64,000 nucleotides of DNA from Paenibacillus sp. CF384 (GCF_900106745.1 NZ_FNNV01000001.1:496001-560000), one strand, 5' to 3'; shown: positions 17,297 to 26,171, counted from the stretch's first letter. The notes: generated by a model from the sequence alone, not told the origin. Translations and numbers: made by a program.

Positions 17297-18238
17297 ATGA
17301 GCAGTTGGGCTAACTATCAGCTTGATCATGCAGCGATGCTGCAGCGACTGAGCCATCCGACAGGCAAAGTGAAAATGATTCTGGACACGGATGCATTCAA
17401 TGAAGTGGATGATCAGTTTGCCCTGGCATACACGCTATTATCGCCGGACAAAATCGACCTGTTGGCAGTTACTGCTGCTCCATTCTTCAATTGGAATTCA
17501 ACGAGTCCGGGTGAAGGAATGGAAAAAAGCTATAACGAGATTTTCAACATCTACAAGCTGATGGACCTGCAATCGCCTCCTCCTGTTTACAGAGGATCTG
17601 CACAATTCATGAGCAGCCGCGAAGAACCGGTTCCAAGTGAGGCAGTAGACAAAATCATTGCATTGGCACTTGAAGCTGATCTAAATGACCCACTTTATAT
17701 TGTCGCCATAGGTGCCATTACGAACGTAGCTTCAGCAATCGCCAAATGCCCGGAAATTATCCAGAAAATCGTCGTAGTCTGGCTTGGACCAAACTCCTAT
17801 TGGTGGCCAACGCAAGATATTTTCAATGTATCGCAAGACTATCACGCTTCCAGCATTATCTATGATAGCGGTGTTCCGCTAGTCGTACTGCCATGTCACA
17901 GCGTCGCATCCCATCTGCTGACATCCACCTACGAGATTGATGCTTGCTTGCGAGACCGAAACAAATTAGGTACCTATTTCAGCGACCTGTTCCATGGACG
18001 GTTCGAACGTTTTGGCCTCAACCGCCCTGGTTGGTCGAAGGTACTCTGGGATGTGTCGGCAATCGCTTGGCTGTTGAATGAGGAATGGGTGCCGTCTGTC
18101 GTGCGAAGAACGCCGATTCTGAATCCGAATTTCACGTATTCCAACGATGATGCCAGACACTTCTACAAAGAAGCGATCGATATCGACCGAAGCCTCGTCT
18201 ATATCGATATGTTCAACAAACTAGCAACTCATAAGTAA
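17297..18238 (+). CDS. Inosine/uridine-preferring nucleoside hydrolase family protein
   Basis: A 313-residue protein with the calcium-binding signature DTDAFNEVDDQ (residues 30-40, the family's DTDxGxDD), IVAIGAITNVASAI (the LGPLTNxA equivalent), and the C-terminal ligand region KVLWDVSAIAWLL. Family enzymes hydrolyse the N-ribosidic bond of nucleosides. The spacing within the first motif (NE between F and VDD) is atypical, so nucleoside specificity is open. ATG 17297 with AGAGGTG upstream is preferred over ATG 17279. A possible -10 TATACT lies at 17241. It is divergent from the ARH pair. Confidence 0.88.
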   Translation: MSSWANYQLDHAAMLQRLSHPTGKVKMILDTDAFNEVDDQFALAYTLLSPDKIDLLAVTAAPFFNWNSTSPGEGMEKSYNEIFNIYKLMDLQSPPPVYRGSAQFMSSREEPVPSEAVDKIIALALEADLNDPLYIVAIGAITNVASAIAKCPEIIQKIVVVWLGPNSYWWPTQDIFNVSQDYHASSIIYDSGVPLVVLPCHSVASHLLTSTYEIDACLRDRNKLGTYFSDLFHGRFERFGLNRPGWSKVLWDVSAIAWLLNEEWVPSVVRRTPILNPNFTYSNDDARHFYKEAIDIDRSLVYIDMFNKLATHK

Positions 18239-18323
18239 CTCAAGCGGCACGGCTGAAGAGAGCGAAACCGGCATGTCTTCGTTGTCATTGCTCGGATCGG
18301 CCGTTGCCCGCCACTTAAACGGT

Positions 18324-18887
18324 TTAACCTGAATGTACGAGACAGCTTTCCCGGAAGTGCCCAGGAGTAACACCAACGCTGCGCTTGAAAGCTCGAATGA
18401 AGCTATGCACATTGGTGTAGCCGACCTCGCTGCTGATTTCCCATACCGTCTGCAGATCCATCGCGAGCAGATGCTTAGAATGCTCGATTCTCTTCTGCGT
18501 CAGTAGATTGTAGAAGGTACTCCCTGTGTACTGCTTCAGCAGCCGGTTAAGATAGGTGGAAGAACAGTGCATGATATCCGTAGCTTGCTCTAGGCCAAAA
18601 TCTTCATGGAAATGCTCATCAATATAAGACAACGCCTCTTCTACCTTGCGCTGATTTCGATCCTTGCTGTACCAGTAGTTAAAGTCGGTTTGCTGCTTTG
18701 CTTCATGGAGCGCGCTCGATATGGATTGATGAATGAAATGATAAAGCTCCTCCAGCTCCACCCCGTAAGCTTGTTCCTGGGAAGATAGCTTGCCTGCTTC
18801 TTGCAGCAGTTTGGGTTTCGCAATCTGAATATAAGGCGATTTCAACGCCGGAGCTGATGTAGGGGATAATTTCAGTACGCTTTGCAT
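18324..18887 (-). CDS. Short AraC-family transcriptional regulator
   Basis: A 187-residue regulator. Two helix-turn-helix motifs fill the C-terminal 100 residues (EQATDIMHCSSTYLNRLLKQY and WEISSEVGYTNVHSFIRAFKR), ending in the usual GVTPGHFRE. The N-terminal 80 residues are short and lack an obvious sugar-binding cupin. The short form is real because GGGAGG precedes ATG 18887 by seven bases. It begins 18 bases after rpiB and probably shares its transcript. The target may be the neighbouring ribosyl-hydrolase genes (inference). Confidence 0.87.
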   Translation of the reverse strand: MQSVLKLSPTSAPALKSPYIQIAKPKLLQEAGKLSSQEQAYGVELEELYHFIHQSISSALHEAKQQTDFNYWYSKDRNQRKVEEALSYIDEHFHEDFGLEQATDIMHCSSTYLNRLLKQYTGSTFYNLLTQKRIEHSKHLLAMDLQTVWEISSEVGYTNVHSFIRAFKRSVGVTPGHFRESCLVHSG

Positions 18888-18905
18888 GAACAGACCTCCC
18901 GCAAT

Positions 18906-19370
18906 TTATTCAGGTAGTTTAATCGCTGCTTCACGTTCAAGAATGGCTAATTTCTCCACTCTTCTGCGGAAATGTTCTTCGGTGCTGAATGTCGCTGACA
19001 CGTAGGAGGAAATCAAGTCTTTGACCAGCCACTCCCCAACGATTTGAGCACCTATGCACATCACATTAACATCATCATGCTCGACGCTTTGATGCGCGGA
19101 ATGGTAGTCATGACAGACAGCTGCTCGTATACCCGGAATCTTATTCGCGGCAATACTTGCTCCAACACCTGTTCCACACACCATAATTCCGCGTTCAGCT
19201 TCACCTTTAAGAACCGACTGGCATACCAATCTTGCAATATCGGGAAAATCAACGGCGTCGGCGGTGTAGCAGCCATGATCAATGACCTCACAGCCGATTG
19301 ATGCCAGATGTGCGGCGACAGCGGACTTCAGATGGAATCCCGCATGATCGCAGCCTAATGATAGTTTCAT
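18906..19370 (-). CDS. rpiB: Ribose-5-phosphate isomerase B / RpiB-LacAB family
   Basis: A 154-residue sugar-phosphate isomerase. It has GCDHAGF at the N-terminus, IMVCGTGVGASIAANKI with the active-site Cys, and DVNVMCIGAQIVG. RpiB interconverts ribose 5-phosphate and ribulose 5-phosphate; relatives act on allose 6-phosphate or galactose 6-phosphate, which cannot be excluded. It is first in a transcript with the AraC gene and lies next to nucleoside- and ADP-ribose-type hydrolases, where ribose phosphate would be a natural product. Operator-like palindromes upstream suggest control by the divergent LacI protein. Confidence 0.88.
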   Translation of the reverse strand: MKLSLGCDHAGFHLKSAVAAHLASIGCEVIDHGCYTADAVDFPDIARLVCQSVLKGEAERGIMVCGTGVGASIAANKIPGIRAAVCHDYHSAHQSVEHDDVNVMCIGAQIVGEWLVKDLISSYVSATFSTEEHFRRRVEKLAILEREAAIKLPE

Positions 19371-19412
19371 TTCTTAAGCCTCCTAGGTTCACTCGAGGAG
19401 TGATGTGGAATA

Positions 19413-19428
19413 ATGTTAACGTTGCCAT
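19413..19428. promoter_or_regulatory. Imperfect LacI-type operator (O2)
   Basis: The site TGTTAACGTTGCCA and flanking bases match the right half of the perfect palindrome at 19511 but only part of the left half. It lies 45-60 bases before the rpiB start, with its centre about 98 bp from the other site, a distance compatible with looping. Confidence 0.5.
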
Positions 19429-19510
19429 AAATGGGGATCAGTGATGTTGCAGTACTAGATGCCTATGAATCGTGAATGAAAGTAGAATTCTGCGACTTTC
19501 GACCTTATTA

Positions 19511-19526
19511 TTGGCAACGTTGCCAA
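19511..19526. promoter_or_regulatory. Perfect LacI-family operator palindrome (O1)
   Basis: TTGGCAACGTTGCCAA is a perfect 16-bp palindrome with a central CG, the classic LacI/GalR operator form. It lies in the 378-base intergenic region between rpiB (minus) and the lacI-type gene (plus). No other gene is seen in that region. Confidence 0.8.
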
Positions 19527-19748
19527 TTTGGTTGAAATAAAAAACTTACACTGCCTTCGCTTGTCGCTTATGCGATCAATTAGGGGTTGTAAGCCTTTTC
19601 GAGCCAATATTATCCTAGAATGCAGAACGCTGTCAATACAAGAAATGGGATGATTCACTTTCCGCTGGCATTTTAGCTCGCAAACCCTTACAATCCAAAT
19701 AGAATGGCATCGTTATCATTTCATGGGACTAGCTAGGAGGAACGGAAA

Positions 19749-20774
19749 ATCAAGAAGCCAACCATACACGACGTCGCCGAGAAAGCCAAAGTGACGCCCT
19801 CCACCGTATCCAGAGTTATGAACGGTTCAAGTCTCGTAAAGCCGATTACCAGGCAGCGGGTTCTTGAAGCCGTTAAGAGTTTAGGTTATATCCCCAGCAA
19901 AACCGCGCGTATGTTCAAATCCGGCAAAAGCGGCATACTCGGGCTAGTCGTCAGCGCGCAGCATATAAGCGAGTTGATTTTCAATGCTGGCTTCCAGGCT
20001 TTGTTTAAAGCGCTGACCGAGAAGGCACACAGCGAGGGCTACAATATCTTGATTATTACGGCAAGTGATCCGGATTCCGAAACATTCTTTAATGTCATTA
20101 AGAGTCAAGTGGCGGACGGCTTTATTATATTAAGCCCTTCTAACAATGAATCCCTGGCCGCTATGCTGGAGGAATCCGGTATTCCTTATGTATTCAACAT
20201 GAAATATTCGAATAATGCTGAGGATATTTATTATACATCTTCCGACGATCTTGAAGCCGGCTACATGGCGGCTAAGTATCTGCTTGATTTGAATCATACG
20301 GATATCCGCTTTATTGTAGGCAGCATCAAAGGTGATGTTATTTCCTTCAACAACGAGAGAATTAATGGCGTTAAGAAAGCTTATAACGAGTATGGAATTC
20401 CGTTTAAGGATGAATATATCGTTCGTATTCCCGGCCAAATGGAAGAAAGCTACAATGGGATACACCAGCTTCTCCAAACCCAGAAACCTACGGCGCTTAT
20501 GATATCGAACGAGATTACAACGGTGGCGGCGCTGAACTATTTCTACGACTATGGCTATCGCGTACCGCAGGACATCTCCATGATTGGCTTTGGCCCTTCT
20601 GATCTATATCGCAGTCTTCGACCGAACATAACGAGTGTCAGCTTCGATATTTCACATGCCAGCGGTAAAATGGTCGATATGCTGCTGCAGCGGATCGAAG
20701 GCATACCGATTAAGCTCGAGCCTCCTAAGAAACCCGAGCTTATCATTAGAGACAGTACAGCTCGTAATATTTAA
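19749..20774 (+). CDS. LacI/GalR-family regulator with a probable ATC start
   Basis: About 341 residues. The helix-turn-helix reads KKPTIHDVAEKAKV then TPSTVSRVMNGS. It is complete only if translation begins at 19749, where the codon is ATC: AGGAGG lies exactly eight bases upstream and an in-frame TAG lies at 19734. The first conventional codon, GTG 19791, would remove the first DNA-binding helix. A ligand-binding periplasmic-like domain follows (about residues 60-335). The effector is unknown. The perfect operator at 19511 suggests it represses itself and the divergent rpiB-araC transcript. ATC could instead reflect a base error for ATG. Confidence 0.85.
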   Translation: MKKPTIHDVAEKAKVTPSTVSRVMNGSSLVKPITRQRVLEAVKSLGYIPSKTARMFKSGKSGILGLVVSAQHISELIFNAGFQALFKALTEKAHSEGYNILIITASDPDSETFFNVIKSQVADGFIILSPSNNESLAAMLEESGIPYVFNMKYSNNAEDIYYTSSDDLEAGYMAAKYLLDLNHTDIRFIVGSIKGDVISFNNERINGVKKAYNEYGIPFKDEYIVRIPGQMEESYNGIHQLLQTQKPTALMISNEITTVAALNYFYDYGYRVPQDISMIGFGPSDLYRSLRPNITSVSFDISHASGKMVDMLLQRIEGIPIKLEPPKKPELIIRDSTARNI

Positions 20775-20790
20775 CGCAATTAATTAAATA

Positions 20791-20820
20791 GGCGGCGCAG
20801 CAGTTGCATGCTGCGCCGCC
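20791..20820 (-). terminator. GC-rich hairpin between convergent lacI and operon I
   Basis: A 10-bp stem (20791-20800 with 20811-20820) is followed on the minus strand by TATTTAATTAATT. It probably ends operon I and may also slow transcription from the lacI side. Confidence 0.7.
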
Positions 20821-20824
20821 GCTC

Positions 20825-21892
20825 TTAATCTTCCAGCCACTTCGCTAAATGCTCAGCAACGAATTCATCGTCAACTCGCAGCGGATAATCGCGGCTAACT
20901 CGTGTCAGCTCATCCGCTTGACCATCAGATAAAGTCTCCTGAGGATTCAAGCACCATATCCCCGGCATTAATCCTTGTCTGCGCAGCACCTCGTGTATAC
21001 CGGCGATACAACCAGCATACCGATTGGCAGCGTCGAAGAGTGCCGCGTTCATATCCGTCACTTCGATGTTCCGCGTCAACCACTCGGAAGACCATGCCGC
21101 ATTGCCTCGCACTTGCTTCACTTCTTCGAGCAGCTCCACGGCTTTTCTCGTCCAGACCGCCCAATGCCCCAGCAAACCTCCGACAATTCTCTTCTCCACC
21201 GGAGTCCCGTCAATCGTAAAACGATAGACAGTCAGAAGGTCGCCGATGATGTTATCGTCATTACCGGTATAAAGCGCAATTTGATCACGCCTGCTTGAGT
21301 TGCATACGGCACGGACGACATCGATCGTTTGATACCGATTAAACGGGGCGATCTTAATCGCAACTACATTCGGAATTTCCGCGAATGCCTGCCAGAACGC
21401 ATAGCTGAGCACTCTTCCGCCTACTGACGGCTGCAGATAAAACCCAATAACCGGCATCAGCTCTGCCACTTGTTCCGTTCGTCTCAATAGATCGCTTTCA
21501 CTATAGCTTCCAAGGCCGCCCATGCTGAGCAACCCGGCATCGTAACCAAGATCTAAGGCAAGTAAAGCTTCGTTCAACGCTTGATCAGTATCGCCGCAAA
21601 TGCCTGCCACCTTAATGAAAGGTCGTTCCAGCTTCGCCCGCTCTACTTCCTCGGCTGCAAGTCGCAGCACCGGTTCGTATAATCCGATGTCTGCATCGCG
21701 AATCTCGAATTGCGTGGAATGCACGCCAACGGCAATTCCACCTGCTCCGGAATCGATATAGTATCGAGTGAGCGCACGTTGATACCGCGGATCTAGCTTG
21801 CGATACTGATTCAGAGCAAGGGGATGAGCAGGAATTACCAGGCCGTCATGAAGGGCTTCAAGCTGTTCCGTTGTCAGCTGCTTGCCGCGCAT
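20825..21892 (-). CDS. Dihydrodipicolinate synthase (DapA)-family aldolase/lyase
   Basis: A 355-residue class I aldolase-type TIM barrel. The Schiff-base lysine is Lys180 in VVAIKIAPF, and GIAVGVHSTQFE resembles the substrate-binding region. It is longer than DapA (about 290 residues) because of an extra C-terminal part. The start at ATG 21892 overlaps the stop of the SDR gene (TGATG) with AAAGGGGAAG upstream. The setting, last in an operon of sugar oxidoreductases and NagA/NagB-like enzymes, argues for retro-aldol cleavage of a keto-acid or keto-sugar intermediate, not lysine synthesis. The substrate is unknown. Confidence 0.82.
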   Translation of the reverse strand: MRGKQLTTEQLEALHDGLVIPAHPLALNQYRKLDPRYQRALTRYYIDSGAGGIAVGVHSTQFEIRDADIGLYEPVLRLAAEEVERAKLERPFIKVAGICGDTDQALNEALLALDLGYDAGLLSMGGLGSYSESDLLRRTEQVAELMPVIGFYLQPSVGGRVLSYAFWQAFAEIPNVVAIKIAPFNRYQTIDVVRAVCNSSRRDQIALYTGNDDNIIGDLLTVYRFTIDGTPVEKRIVGGLLGHWAVWTRKAVELLEEVKQVRGNAAWSSEWLTRNIEVTDMNAALFDAANRYAGCIAGIHEVLRRQGLMPGIWCLNPQETLSDGQADELTRVSRDYPLRVDDEFVAEHLAKWLED

Positions 21893-22917
21893 CAGAACTT
21901 CCCCTTTCGTTCTTGAAAATGTGTCGGCTTGTTCAGCGTATATCCGCCAGCTCGCACCCATTCCGCAACCCAATCGATCATCTGCAGCAGCGATACGCGC
22001 GGATACCCGAACAATTGAAAGGATTGACCGGCATTGCTTAGCAGAGCTGTATCGGACTCTGTACCTTCGAATAATGCCTCTTTCCCGAGGCGTTTGCCCA
22101 TCTCTTCCGCTGCCCAGCGTATGGACATGGTCTCAGGTCCTGTACAATTGATCGTGCGCGGCGGCGATTCACAGAGTGCCAAGCAGCGGAGCGCCATCTC
22201 GTTGGCATCCCCTTGCCAAATCACATTGGCATGCCCCATCTCGAGCCTAATCGGTCGATCGTTCAGAACCGACTTGGCAATTTCGAGCAGGACGCCATAT
22301 CGAAGATCGATCGCGTAATTCAAGCGAAAAATAACCATAGGCATGTTGTTGAGCTTAGAGAAGTATTCAAACACACGTTCGCGTCCCAAGCAAGACTGCG
22401 CGTACTCCCCTTTAGGCTCCGGCGAGCATGATTCCGTGACGCCGCCGAGTCCAGGCGGCGAGAACGGATACACATTCCCAGATGAGAATACGACAATACG
22501 CGAATTCCGATACTTCTCCGCAACTCTACCGGGCAAATAAGCGTTCATTGCCCATGTGAAATTCTCATTGCCCGTCGTGCCGAATTTATTGCCGGCCATA
22601 TAGATAATGTTGGGAGCATCAGGCAGCTGCTGCAATTGCCGATCATCAAGAAGGTCGCATGAGATTGTCTCAATGCCTGCGGCCTCCAAATCTCTGCGCG
22701 TTTCCTCATTTGAGAATCTCGACACACCTATGACTCTATTGCGAGCGCCTGAACGGCGCAGTGCATGAACAGCTAGTTTGGCTAGGCTAGGACCCATCTT
22801 CCCGCCTACGCCTAACACGATGATGTCTCCTTCAATAGACGCCATCTCGGAGATGAGCTGCTCGGAAGGTTCGGACAATTTGGCTTCAAGCTCCGCAATC
22901 GATTGAATGAACGTCAT
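21892..22917 (-). CDS. NAD(P)-dependent epimerase/dehydratase (extended SDR) lacking the catalytic Lys
   Basis: A 341-residue Rossmann protein. The nucleotide-binding loop is GVGGKMG (about residues 36-42), followed by IYMAGNKFG and VVFSSGNVYPF. At the catalytic position (YxxxK) it reads YAQSC, so the Tyr is kept but the Lys is replaced by Cys. ESCSPEPKGEYAQ before it is a normal SDR context. The chemistry may therefore differ from classic epimerases. The start follows the Gfo/Idh gene of the same operon closely, and its stop overlaps the aldolase start. A role as sugar epimerase or dehydrogenase is inferred. Confidence 0.82.
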   Translation of the reverse strand: MTFIQSIAELEAKLSEPSEQLISEMASIEGDIIVLGVGGKMGPSLAKLAVHALRRSGARNRVIGVSRFSNEETRRDLEAAGIETISCDLLDDRQLQQLPDAPNIIYMAGNKFGTTGNENFTWAMNAYLPGRVAEKYRNSRIVVFSSGNVYPFSPPGLGGVTESCSPEPKGEYAQSCLGRERVFEYFSKLNNMPMVIFRLNYAIDLRYGVLLEIAKSVLNDRPIRLEMGHANVIWQGDANEMALRCLALCESPPRTINCTGPETMSIRWAAEEMGKRLGKEALFEGTESDTALLSNAGQSFQLFGYPRVSLLQMIDWVAEWVRAGGYTLNKPTHFQERKGKF

Positions 22918-22921
22918 CGGA

Positions 22922-24022
22922 TTAACCTCTGATGCTTTCTTGAGCCGGACGATAGATTTGCGGATTTTGGCGGCGGCACTCCTCCATGACTACAAGCTGC
23001 TGCCGGACCTGCTGCGGCGTAATGGCCAAGTCATCGCCATTCACAAGCGTTCCGTACAGCATCATATAGAATTGCTCCGTCATGTAATCAAATTCGCCCT
23101 GCCCTTCCGCCGAATTAACCTCCCAATTCTCTTTATACCAATTGAGCGTTTCGCGGCAGTAGCTCGGCATGCCGTTCTTGTCCATCAGCGGCTCCCTCGT
23201 TAATTGCTGCACGGGAGCTTCTTCCGGTTTGAAATAGCTCCATTCCAAGCGATCGTTATTGCCGTGCAGACCGCCGTTTGTCCCTTGAATAACGAACGTT
23301 TCTCCAGGAAACACGCTGCACGAGGAGACTTCCAAATCGATAGTAGGACGACCTTGTCCTCGAAGCAGCAGCTTCACATAATCCTCGGCATCCCCGAGCG
23401 TATTGGCTCGGTCCATGATACACGTGATTTCCGGGATCTGATCCGATCCGAACAGCTGCAGCACCTGATCCAACGTATGAGAACCTAAATTCAACAAGCT
23501 GCCGCCATTGTTGCTTTGCAGCGTTTGCCAATCCCATCTGCGCGCGAAGCGGCTGCTGGTGAAATCAACTTGTACAATTCGCCCCAAGACACCGCTTTCA
23601 ATCACTTCACGAATACGCACGTAAGCAGGCAAGTAGCGGGACTGTTGGAATACAGCTAACATTTTGCCTGAACGCGAGGCGGCTTCAATCAGTTGATCAA
23701 CTTCTTCCGAAGTTCTAGCCAGCGGCTTCTCGCACAACACATTAAAGCCACGATTCAGCAACTCCAGGGAAATGGGTACATGCTGATGGCTTGGCGATGC
23801 ATTGACGACTAGATCAAGCTGCTCGTTCTCCACCATCTCCTGCCAAGTCGCATAGGCGTTACAGTTGAATTCTTGGCGAGCGAGCTGCTGTCGTTCCGGA
23901 ATGGAATCCGCAACCGCTGCGATTCTAAAGTGGCGTGGCAGCCTGGCGAGTAATTGTCCATGAATGTCGCGTCCACTTCGGCCTTGCCCGATAATCCCGA
24001 TTGTTACGATTGATTGTTCCAT
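22922..24022 (-). CDS. Gfo/Idh/MocA-family oxidoreductase
   Basis: A 366-residue NAD(P)-dependent sugar oxidoreductase. It has the N-terminal Rossmann loop GIIGQGRSGRDIHG, then LVVNASPSHQHVPIS, LCEKPLARTSEE (the EKP motif with catalytic Lys), and NLGSHTLDQVLQLFG (the GG...HxxD-like helix). The start at ATG 24022 has GGGGACGG upstream; the longer open frame to 24091 overlaps the previous gene. Family members oxidise hydroxyls of sugars or inositols, often at C3 of glycosides, and some are GH109 glycosidases. The pairing with a TIM-barrel isomerase immediately upstream resembles 3-keto-sugar pathways. Confidence 0.88.
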   Translation of the reverse strand: MEQSIVTIGIIGQGRSGRDIHGQLLARLPRHFRIAAVADSIPERQQLARQEFNCNAYATWQEMVENEQLDLVVNASPSHQHVPISLELLNRGFNVLCEKPLARTSEEVDQLIEAASRSGKMLAVFQQSRYLPAYVRIREVIESGVLGRIVQVDFTSSRFARRWDWQTLQSNNGGSLLNLGSHTLDQVLQLFGSDQIPEITCIMDRANTLGDAEDYVKLLLRGQGRPTIDLEVSSCSVFPGETFVIQGTNGGLHGNNDRLEWSYFKPEEAPVQQLTREPLMDKNGMPSYCRETLNWYKENWEVNSAEGQGEFDYMTEQFYMMLYGTLVNGDDLAITPQQVRQQLVVMEECRRQNPQIYRPAQESIRG

Positions 24023-24041
24023 GTTAACCGTCCCCTTTTCC

Positions 24042-24935
24042 CTATTTAGATGGTTTATGAATGGTATCCATTGGTGCTCGCATATTCGCAAGAAGAGCCT
24101 TCAATCCTTGGAGCGACTGGGCTGTGCCTTCCATCGCAGTTCCCCCTTCGGGAATATAATGCGTCTCTAGCGTGAATAGTCCCGTATAGCCATCTCGAAG
24201 TAACGCTTGAAAATGAGCCTCATACGGAACGATACCAGACCCAATCGGAGTCGCTTTGGGCTGACCACTCTCGTCGAACCGTACGTCTTTCAAATGAACA
24301 TGGGCCATGAGATTGCAAACGCTGGAATAACCTTCCGGATAGCTGGTACGGCTTCCGTATTGCTCATTGCCGGGATCCCATAAGACGCGCAGTGCAGGGG
24401 AATTTACGGCTCCGACGAGTTTGGCAACTTCTGCGGCATACCCGCCATTACAGGAAGGTTCATTCTCGAGCAACAGCAGCTTCCCGCGGCTCGCTGCCAG
24501 CAATGCAGCTTGAGTCAAATGCATCACAATCTCGTCATGGTGCTGCTCCGGCTCAGCTTCACGCCAGAACGAGAAGATTCGAATCCGATCCGTACCTAGC
24601 TGATCAGCAATGTCCATGGCGCGTTCCAGCATCGTGAAATGCTCGGAAACCGTACGCTCTTCTTGATTAAACCGATCACCTTCCGCTACTTTACTGCCTG
24701 TTCCTAGCGCACATTTGAATATCGGAGAAGCGATACATGAAACGAACAGTCCCCTACGTTCCGTCTCTGAACGGATGATGGCAAGCTGCTGGTCATGGAG
24801 CGAGAGTACATTCTGGCCATTGATCGTACGAATTTCAACATGCTTCAAGCCATTTAATACGGCAAAGTTCAGCGCTTCAATGAGATCCGACGGCGAGACT
24901 TCATCCGTTATGACACCTAAACGATCCTCTATCAT
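24042..24935 (-). CDS. TIM-barrel sugar isomerase/epimerase (AP-endonuclease family 2)
   Basis: A 297-residue xylose-isomerase-like barrel. Metal-ligand strands are seen in KHVEIRTING, KLLLLENEPSCNGGY (Glu ligand), VLWDPGNE (Asp ligand), HVHLKDVRF (His ligand), and GLFTLETHY (final Glu). Start ATG 24935 has GGGAGG five bases upstream and overlaps the nagA-like stop by four bases. Relatives isomerise or epimerise keto-sugars and some act as keto-glycoside beta-eliminases. The exact reaction cannot be read from the sequence. Confidence 0.86.
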   Translation of the reverse strand: MIEDRLGVITDEVSPSDLIEALNFAVLNGLKHVEIRTINGQNVLSLHDQQLAIIRSETERRGLFVSCIASPIFKCALGTGSKVAEGDRFNQEERTVSEHFTMLERAMDIADQLGTDRIRIFSFWREAEPEQHHDEIVMHLTQAALLAASRGKLLLLENEPSCNGGYAAEVAKLVGAVNSPALRVLWDPGNEQYGSRTSYPEGYSSVCNLMAHVHLKDVRFDESGQPKATPIGSGIVPYEAHFQALLRDGYTGLFTLETHYIPEGGTAMEGTAQSLQGLKALLANMRAPMDTIHKPSK

Positions 24936-26131
24936 GTCAACCTCCCATTCTCTTCTTGCAGTGACTGCTGCTTGTTGTTCCAAACGGTTTCCCCATTCAC
25001 AACGGTTTGCTGGACATTCACGCTGCCGCTGCTATCTATCTTGAATAAAGTTAAATTGGCTCTAGCGCCTACTTCTAATTTCCCTACCATCGGCCAACCC
25101 ATGGCTTCTGCAGGTCGCTTCGTCACCGCATCGATCGCTTCCCGCAAGCTGACTCCGGCAAGTCGCATGGCATTCTCTACTCCTCGGTCTAGCGCTTGAG
25201 CGGAGCCTGCCAATATTCGTGGATCAGCTGCCGTCTGAAGCCTGCCGTTGCTAAGAAGCTCTACCTCTTGCCCGATCATGCTCGGGTAGCGTCCAGGGGG
25301 CATCCCGCCGAACATGACGCTGTCACTGACGAGGATGAAGCGATCTCGCTTGACGCGAATCATGGATTTCAGCACCGATGCGGTCAAATGATGGCCGTCC
25401 CCAATAAACATCGCATGCAAGCCGTCTTCGGCCAATTGATCCCATATGTAATTCGGATGCCTTGCCATGACCGGATGCGCGCCATTGCCAAGATGCGTGG
25501 ACAGCGCAGCACCTGCTTCGACAGCCGACTTTAACTGCTCCGCATCCGCCATCGTGTGGCCAATACTTACTTTAACGCCACCGTTTGCGATGACATGCTT
25601 GATGAATTCGACGGCGCCTTCACGTTCAGGAGCAATCGTGCAAAGTACAATTCGACCTCCGGCCGAATGCTGCCATGCATCGAATTCAGCCATATCCGGG
25701 TCTCGGATATGAGCCTTATCATGAGCGCCGCGCGGACCATCCTCTGCAGACAGGTACGGGCCTTCGACATGAATACCACCAATAACAGAACTGAGCAGCT
25801 TGTTAGTTTCACAAGCGGAGTGAATCGCACGAAAAGCCTGATTCATTCTGGCGAAACTGCCGGTAATAACCGTTGGACAATAGGTGGTGACGCCGTGCCG
25901 GAATAAGGCATTCGTCACTTCGGCGACATCTTGCTCCGTGGTTACGTCGCCATTCAGATCGAAGCCGGCGAAACCATTCACCTGCAGGTCAATCCACCCC
26001 GGTGATATCCACGTTTCGCTAGCTTTGGCTTCATCGTCAGGCAATACAGGAGAGATGGCTTGGATGACACCATCTGCTGCTGTTAGCTGCACCCATTCAC
26101 CCGTATCATAACGTCTTCCTATCCATTGCAT
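24932..26131 (-). CDS. nagA: N-acetylglucosamine-6-phosphate deacetylase-like amidohydrolase (E. coli-type metal site)
   Basis: A 399-residue amidohydrolase barrel. The first strand reads WIDLQVNGFAGFD, with Gln-x-Asn in place of His-x-His as in single-metal E. coli NagA. HVEGPYLS (121-128) supplies the metal Glu, SIGHTMAD and STHLGNGAHP the metal His residues, and SDSVMFGG the catalytic Asp. Several positions deviate from NagA (GNG for FNAM, SDS for TDA), so the acyl-sugar substrate may not be GlcNAc-6-P. GAGGAGG precedes the ATG. It is 40 bases downstream of the NagB-like gene and coupled to the isomerase gene. Confidence 0.83.
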   Translation of the reverse strand: MQWIGRRYDTGEWVQLTAADGVIQAISPVLPDDEAKASETWISPGWIDLQVNGFAGFDLNGDVTTEQDVAEVTNALFRHGVTTYCPTVITGSFARMNQAFRAIHSACETNKLLSSVIGGIHVEGPYLSAEDGPRGAHDKAHIRDPDMAEFDAWQHSAGGRIVLCTIAPEREGAVEFIKHVIANGGVKVSIGHTMADAEQLKSAVEAGAALSTHLGNGAHPVMARHPNYIWDQLAEDGLHAMFIGDGHHLTASVLKSMIRVKRDRFILVSDSVMFGGMPPGRYPSMIGQEVELLSNGRLQTAADPRILAGSAQALDRGVENAMRLAGVSLREAIDAVTKRPAEAMGWPMVGKLEVGARANLTLFKIDSSGSVNVQQTVVNGETVWNNKQQSLQEENGRLT

Positions 26132-26171
26132 GATGATGCAACACCTCCTCGCCGCTCCGAGTCGTTGCGGT

